From the NCBI GenBank assembly GCA_024635655.1, contig JAGXIL010000006.1, positions 1-46,934 on the forward strand: DNA of 46,934 nt, written 5' to 3'. The translations under genes were made by a program, and so were the position numbers. The DNA is from Gillisia sp. (GTDB taxonomy: Bacteria; Bacteroidota; Bacteroidia; Flavobacteriales; Flavobacteriaceae). The notes beneath the pieces were generated by a model. It had not been told where the DNA came from. It saw nothing but the letters and a program-made list of their open reading frames with translations, and did no database searches. Below, piece after piece: positions 45,090 through 46,934 of this stretch. Every line of letters begins with the position of its first letter. The stretch's first letter is position 1.

Positions 45090-46308
45090 AACTATTCAGG
45101 TTTTTGAATATGAATATTTACCGGTAGGTGAGGTTTTTAAAGATGCTCACCTGAAAGCATTTTCAAAATTAAATGCTTTGCACAACGATCAATATTTTGA
45201 TATTCGATATAAGGGCATACGATTTAAGAATTATGTTGGAGTTATTCAGGTTGATGGTTTAACCGTAGAGATCCTTCCAAAAATTGATTCAAACGAAACA
45301 GACAAAAAGCTTTGGCAGTCTGTTCTAATTGAAATGCTGAGGACCACAAAGAAATTAAAAGTTCAGAAAGTAGGGCAGGCCAATGTTACCAAACAAAATA
45401 TACATCTTCTCGACATTTATTTTGAGTGGTTCCTGAATGAAATGGAGTTGCTGATACGCCAGGGATTGATCAAGCAATATTATATTCAAAAAGGAAATGT
45501 AAAGGCGCTAAAAGGAAAACTGGAATTTGCGGGGCACATTCAGAAGAATTTGATTCACAAGGAAAGATTCTATACTTCACACCAGATCTATGAAAAGGAT
45601 CATTTGATCCACCAGATCTTGTCCTTTGCACTTTCCATAATAGAAGATTTTTCCAAAGGCACCTATCTCTATTCAAAATGTAAATCGGTACAATTAGATT
45701 TTCCGGAGGTGAAGAATATCAGGATCAACAAAACAACTTTTTCGAGAATTAAGAATTCCAGAAAATCGGCACCTTATAAAACAGCCCTGGAAATAGCCAG
45801 ATTCATTATTTTGAATTATGCACCCAATATATCTTCCGGAGATGAGAAGATGCTGGCGTTGCTCTTTGATATGAACAGCTTATGGGAGGAATACGTGCTG
45901 GTAAAAATGAAACAGGAAGCTGTTAAAAGAGAAGATACAGAGGTCTATGGACAAAGCTCCAAAGAATTCTGGCAAAGAATTACCATTAGGCCTGATATTG
46001 TGGTGAAAAAAGATGACCGGGTTTATATTATTGACACCAAATGGAAGAATATAGGGAATTTCAATCCGTCCACCCAGGACCTTCGACAAATGTACGTGTA
46101 CAATGATTACTGGAAATCTGTACAATCTATGCTTCTTTACCCGGCGACAACCACTATTGCCCCGAATTTCCGTAGTTATAAAGATAGGAATCATAAATGT
46201 GCAGTGGGCCGACTCAATATTATCGAAAATGGTAAGTTGAAGGCTGATATTGGGAAGGAGATCTTGGATTGGTATGAAAAACCTTCCGAAGAAGCCGCAC
46301 AACTATGA
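45073..46308 (+). CDS. mcrC: McrC endonuclease subunit
   Basis: The 411-aa protein has the N-terminal McrC fold (VGVIQVDGLTVEILPKID, about 55-72) and a C-terminal PD-(D/E)XK nuclease site with D308 (RPDIVV), D321-x-K323 (IDTKWK) and a Q-M-Y segment after it. It cuts DNA when stimulated by the McrB ring. Length is close to the family norm and no disruption is seen. The start lies within the mcrB gene (17-nt overlap), and the last bases overlap the next small gene by 4 nt (ATGA), so that gene belongs to the operon. Confidence 0.9.
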   Translation: MKKQNKTIQVFEYEYLPVGEVFKDAHLKAFSKLNALHNDQYFDIRYKGIRFKNYVGVIQVDGLTVEILPKIDSNETDKKLWQSVLIEMLRTTKKLKVQKVGQANVTKQNIHLLDIYFEWFLNEMELLIRQGLIKQYYIQKGNVKALKGKLEFAGHIQKNLIHKERFYTSHQIYEKDHLIHQILSFALSIIEDFSKGTYLYSKCKSVQLDFPEVKNIRINKTTFSRIKNSRKSAPYKTALEIARFIILNYAPNISSGDEKMLALLFDMNSLWEEYVLVKMKQEAVKREDTEVYGQSSKEFWQRITIRPDIVVKKDDRVYIIDTKWKNIGNFNPSTQDLRQMYVYNDYWKSVQSMLLYPATTTIAPNFRSYKDRNHKCAVGRLNIIENGKLKADIGKEILDWYEKPSEEAAQL

Positions 46309-46646
46309 ATAGAATAGAAACATTTCAAATTGAGGAGATCAAACAAAATCTCATTCAGAGTTGTATTGAATTTAAAGCTATTAATTTTCTGCCCTATCTC
46401 CTTTCACCTTCTGTTACTGTTGATTTTCCCAATAAAATAAGATTTTATGGGTTTTTAAAAACCATTTTAAATTGTGCCTGCCAGGACTCCCAAGGGATGC
46501 TGGAACTCAGGATTGAGAGAGAACCCGGGGATAAGGAAAATGTGTTGTCATATAATTTTTATGACGAGACCCATAAATATCCTCGAATAAATTTAAAAGT
46601 TAAGGAAGGGAATAATCGCCTGCATCTTGATATTTTGCCGTTTTAG
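46305..46646 (+). CDS. Small unknown protein downstream of mcrC
   Basis: The 113-aa protein is not recognised. It has a hydrophobic middle (INFLPYLLSPSVTVDFP) and a charged beta-rich end, with no signal peptide. It is coupled to mcrC through an ATGA overlap and is the last plus-strand gene of the island, 47 nt before the convergent stop of the metallophosphoesterase. It could be a third McrBC component or an unrelated passenger. Confidence 0.55.
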   Translation: MNRIETFQIEEIKQNLIQSCIEFKAINFLPYLLSPSVTVDFPNKIRFYGFLKTILNCACQDSQGMLELRIEREPGDKENVLSYNFYDETHKYPRINLKVKEGNNRLHLDILPF

Positions 46647-46693
46647 GTATTGAGGACCTTTAGCCTCTTAAATTGGGGGTGGAGCATATTATA

Positions 46694-46934
46694 CTAAACA
46701 TATACAAAGTTCTCCGGATCCAGAATCTTTTCCCCGTCATGCCGATAGGCTACAAGTTTACCCTGTTTCGCAATGCTGTAATCTAAACAGCAAATATTAT
46801 TTTTGTAAAGTGAGGGTTGTCCTCTTAGCCAATAATGTCCGAAAAATACCGGCTTTTCATTATCTCCATAGAAGTCACCGGGCTCTGAGCCTGAGAATTC
46901 AATTGGATGCTCCGGCAGGTTATCGATTGGCTCG
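46694..46934 (-). CDS. Metallophosphoesterase, C-terminal part (cut by window edge)
   Basis: Reading the minus strand from 46933, 79 codons stay open to a TAG at 46694-46696. The sequence includes PVFFGHYWLRGQP and CLDYSIAKQGKLVAYRHDGEK, the end of serine/threonine-phosphatase-like metallophosphoesterases. The gene start lies outside the window. Its orientation, opposite to the island genes, and ordinary appearance suggest it is the flanking chromosome. Confidence 0.75.
   Translation of the reverse strand, partial: EPIDNLPEHPIEFSGSEPGDFYGDNEKPVFFGHYWLRGQPSLYKNNICCLDYSIAKQGKLVAYRHDGEKILDPENFVYV

Noticed and set aside
45880..46302. Minus-strand open frame inside mcrC
   Set aside because: It is antisense to the McrC nuclease motif and shows no family pattern.
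1..46934. CRISPR array or IS element
   Set aside because: No regularly spaced repeats were seen despite a Cas4-like gene, and no transposase or terminal inverted repeats were found.

Overview
The window looks like a defence island of a Bacteroidota bacterium, most likely a member of the Flavobacteriaceae. Supporting signs are the AT-rich DNA, tight operons with ATGA and TAATG overlaps, few Shine-Dalgarno sequences, a TAnnTTTG-type -7 box upstream of 11184, and the protein families present. Genus and species cannot be read from the sequence. All functional calls come from reading motifs by eye; no database search was run.

Layout. (1) Positions 1-456 hold no gene, but carry a tRNA/tmRNA 3'-end-like fragment followed by a strong hairpin terminator, a plausible scar of island integration. 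(2) Positions 457-10744 are all on the minus strand: a DEAH helicase with a C-terminal HNH nuclease, an LRR protein, a DUF1810 protein, two unknown proteins, a Cas4/RecB-like nuclease, a RecD/Dda-like SF1 helicase, a three-gene toxin / HTH antitoxin / SecB-like chaperone operon, and a YaaW-like (UPF0174) protein. (3) Positions 10871-11063 hold a decayed copy of the brxA upstream region and brxA 5' end. (4) Positions 11184-17952 are a seven-gene plus-strand operon for an unidentified glycan or small molecule: TauD-like dioxygenase, Gfo/Idh/MocA oxidoreductase, D-2-hydroxyacid dehydrogenase, COG4671-like glycosyltransferase, polysaccharide deacetylase, radical SAM/SPASM enzyme and SAM methyltransferase. 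(5) Positions 18203-40879 are a type 1 BREX operon: brxA-brxB-brxC-pglX, then six extra genes (short UvrD-like helicase, unknown 640-aa protein, AlkB-like dioxygenase, DUF1848 Fe-S protein, methyltransferase-like domain fused to a RecQ helicase, membrane-anchored coiled coil), then pglZ and brxL. (6) Positions 40895-46646 hold an unknown protein, a second protein with the same MIT_C-like C-terminal domain that ends BrxL, an EVE-domain McrB, McrC and a small unknown protein. (7) From 46694 to the edge is the 3' end of a minus-strand metallophosphoesterase gene, perhaps the start of the core chromosome.

How the genes fit together. BREX (PglX methylation plus a restriction function needing BrxL and PglZ) should act on DNA lacking the host mark. 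EVE-McrBC should act on DNA carrying foreign modified bases, so the two are complementary. The six genes inside BREX are spaced like native operon members and include nucleic-acid processing, alkyl-removal and Fe-S functions not part of canonical BREX.

Most unusual points: BrxL appears to have lost its Lon-type protease domain in favour of an MIT_C (phospholipase-D-like) domain that recurs in a neighbouring protein; a methyltransferase-like/RecQ fusion sits in the operon; pglX has an AT-rich centre between GC-richer ends; and the seven-gene biosynthetic operon lies exactly between two copies of the brxA control region.
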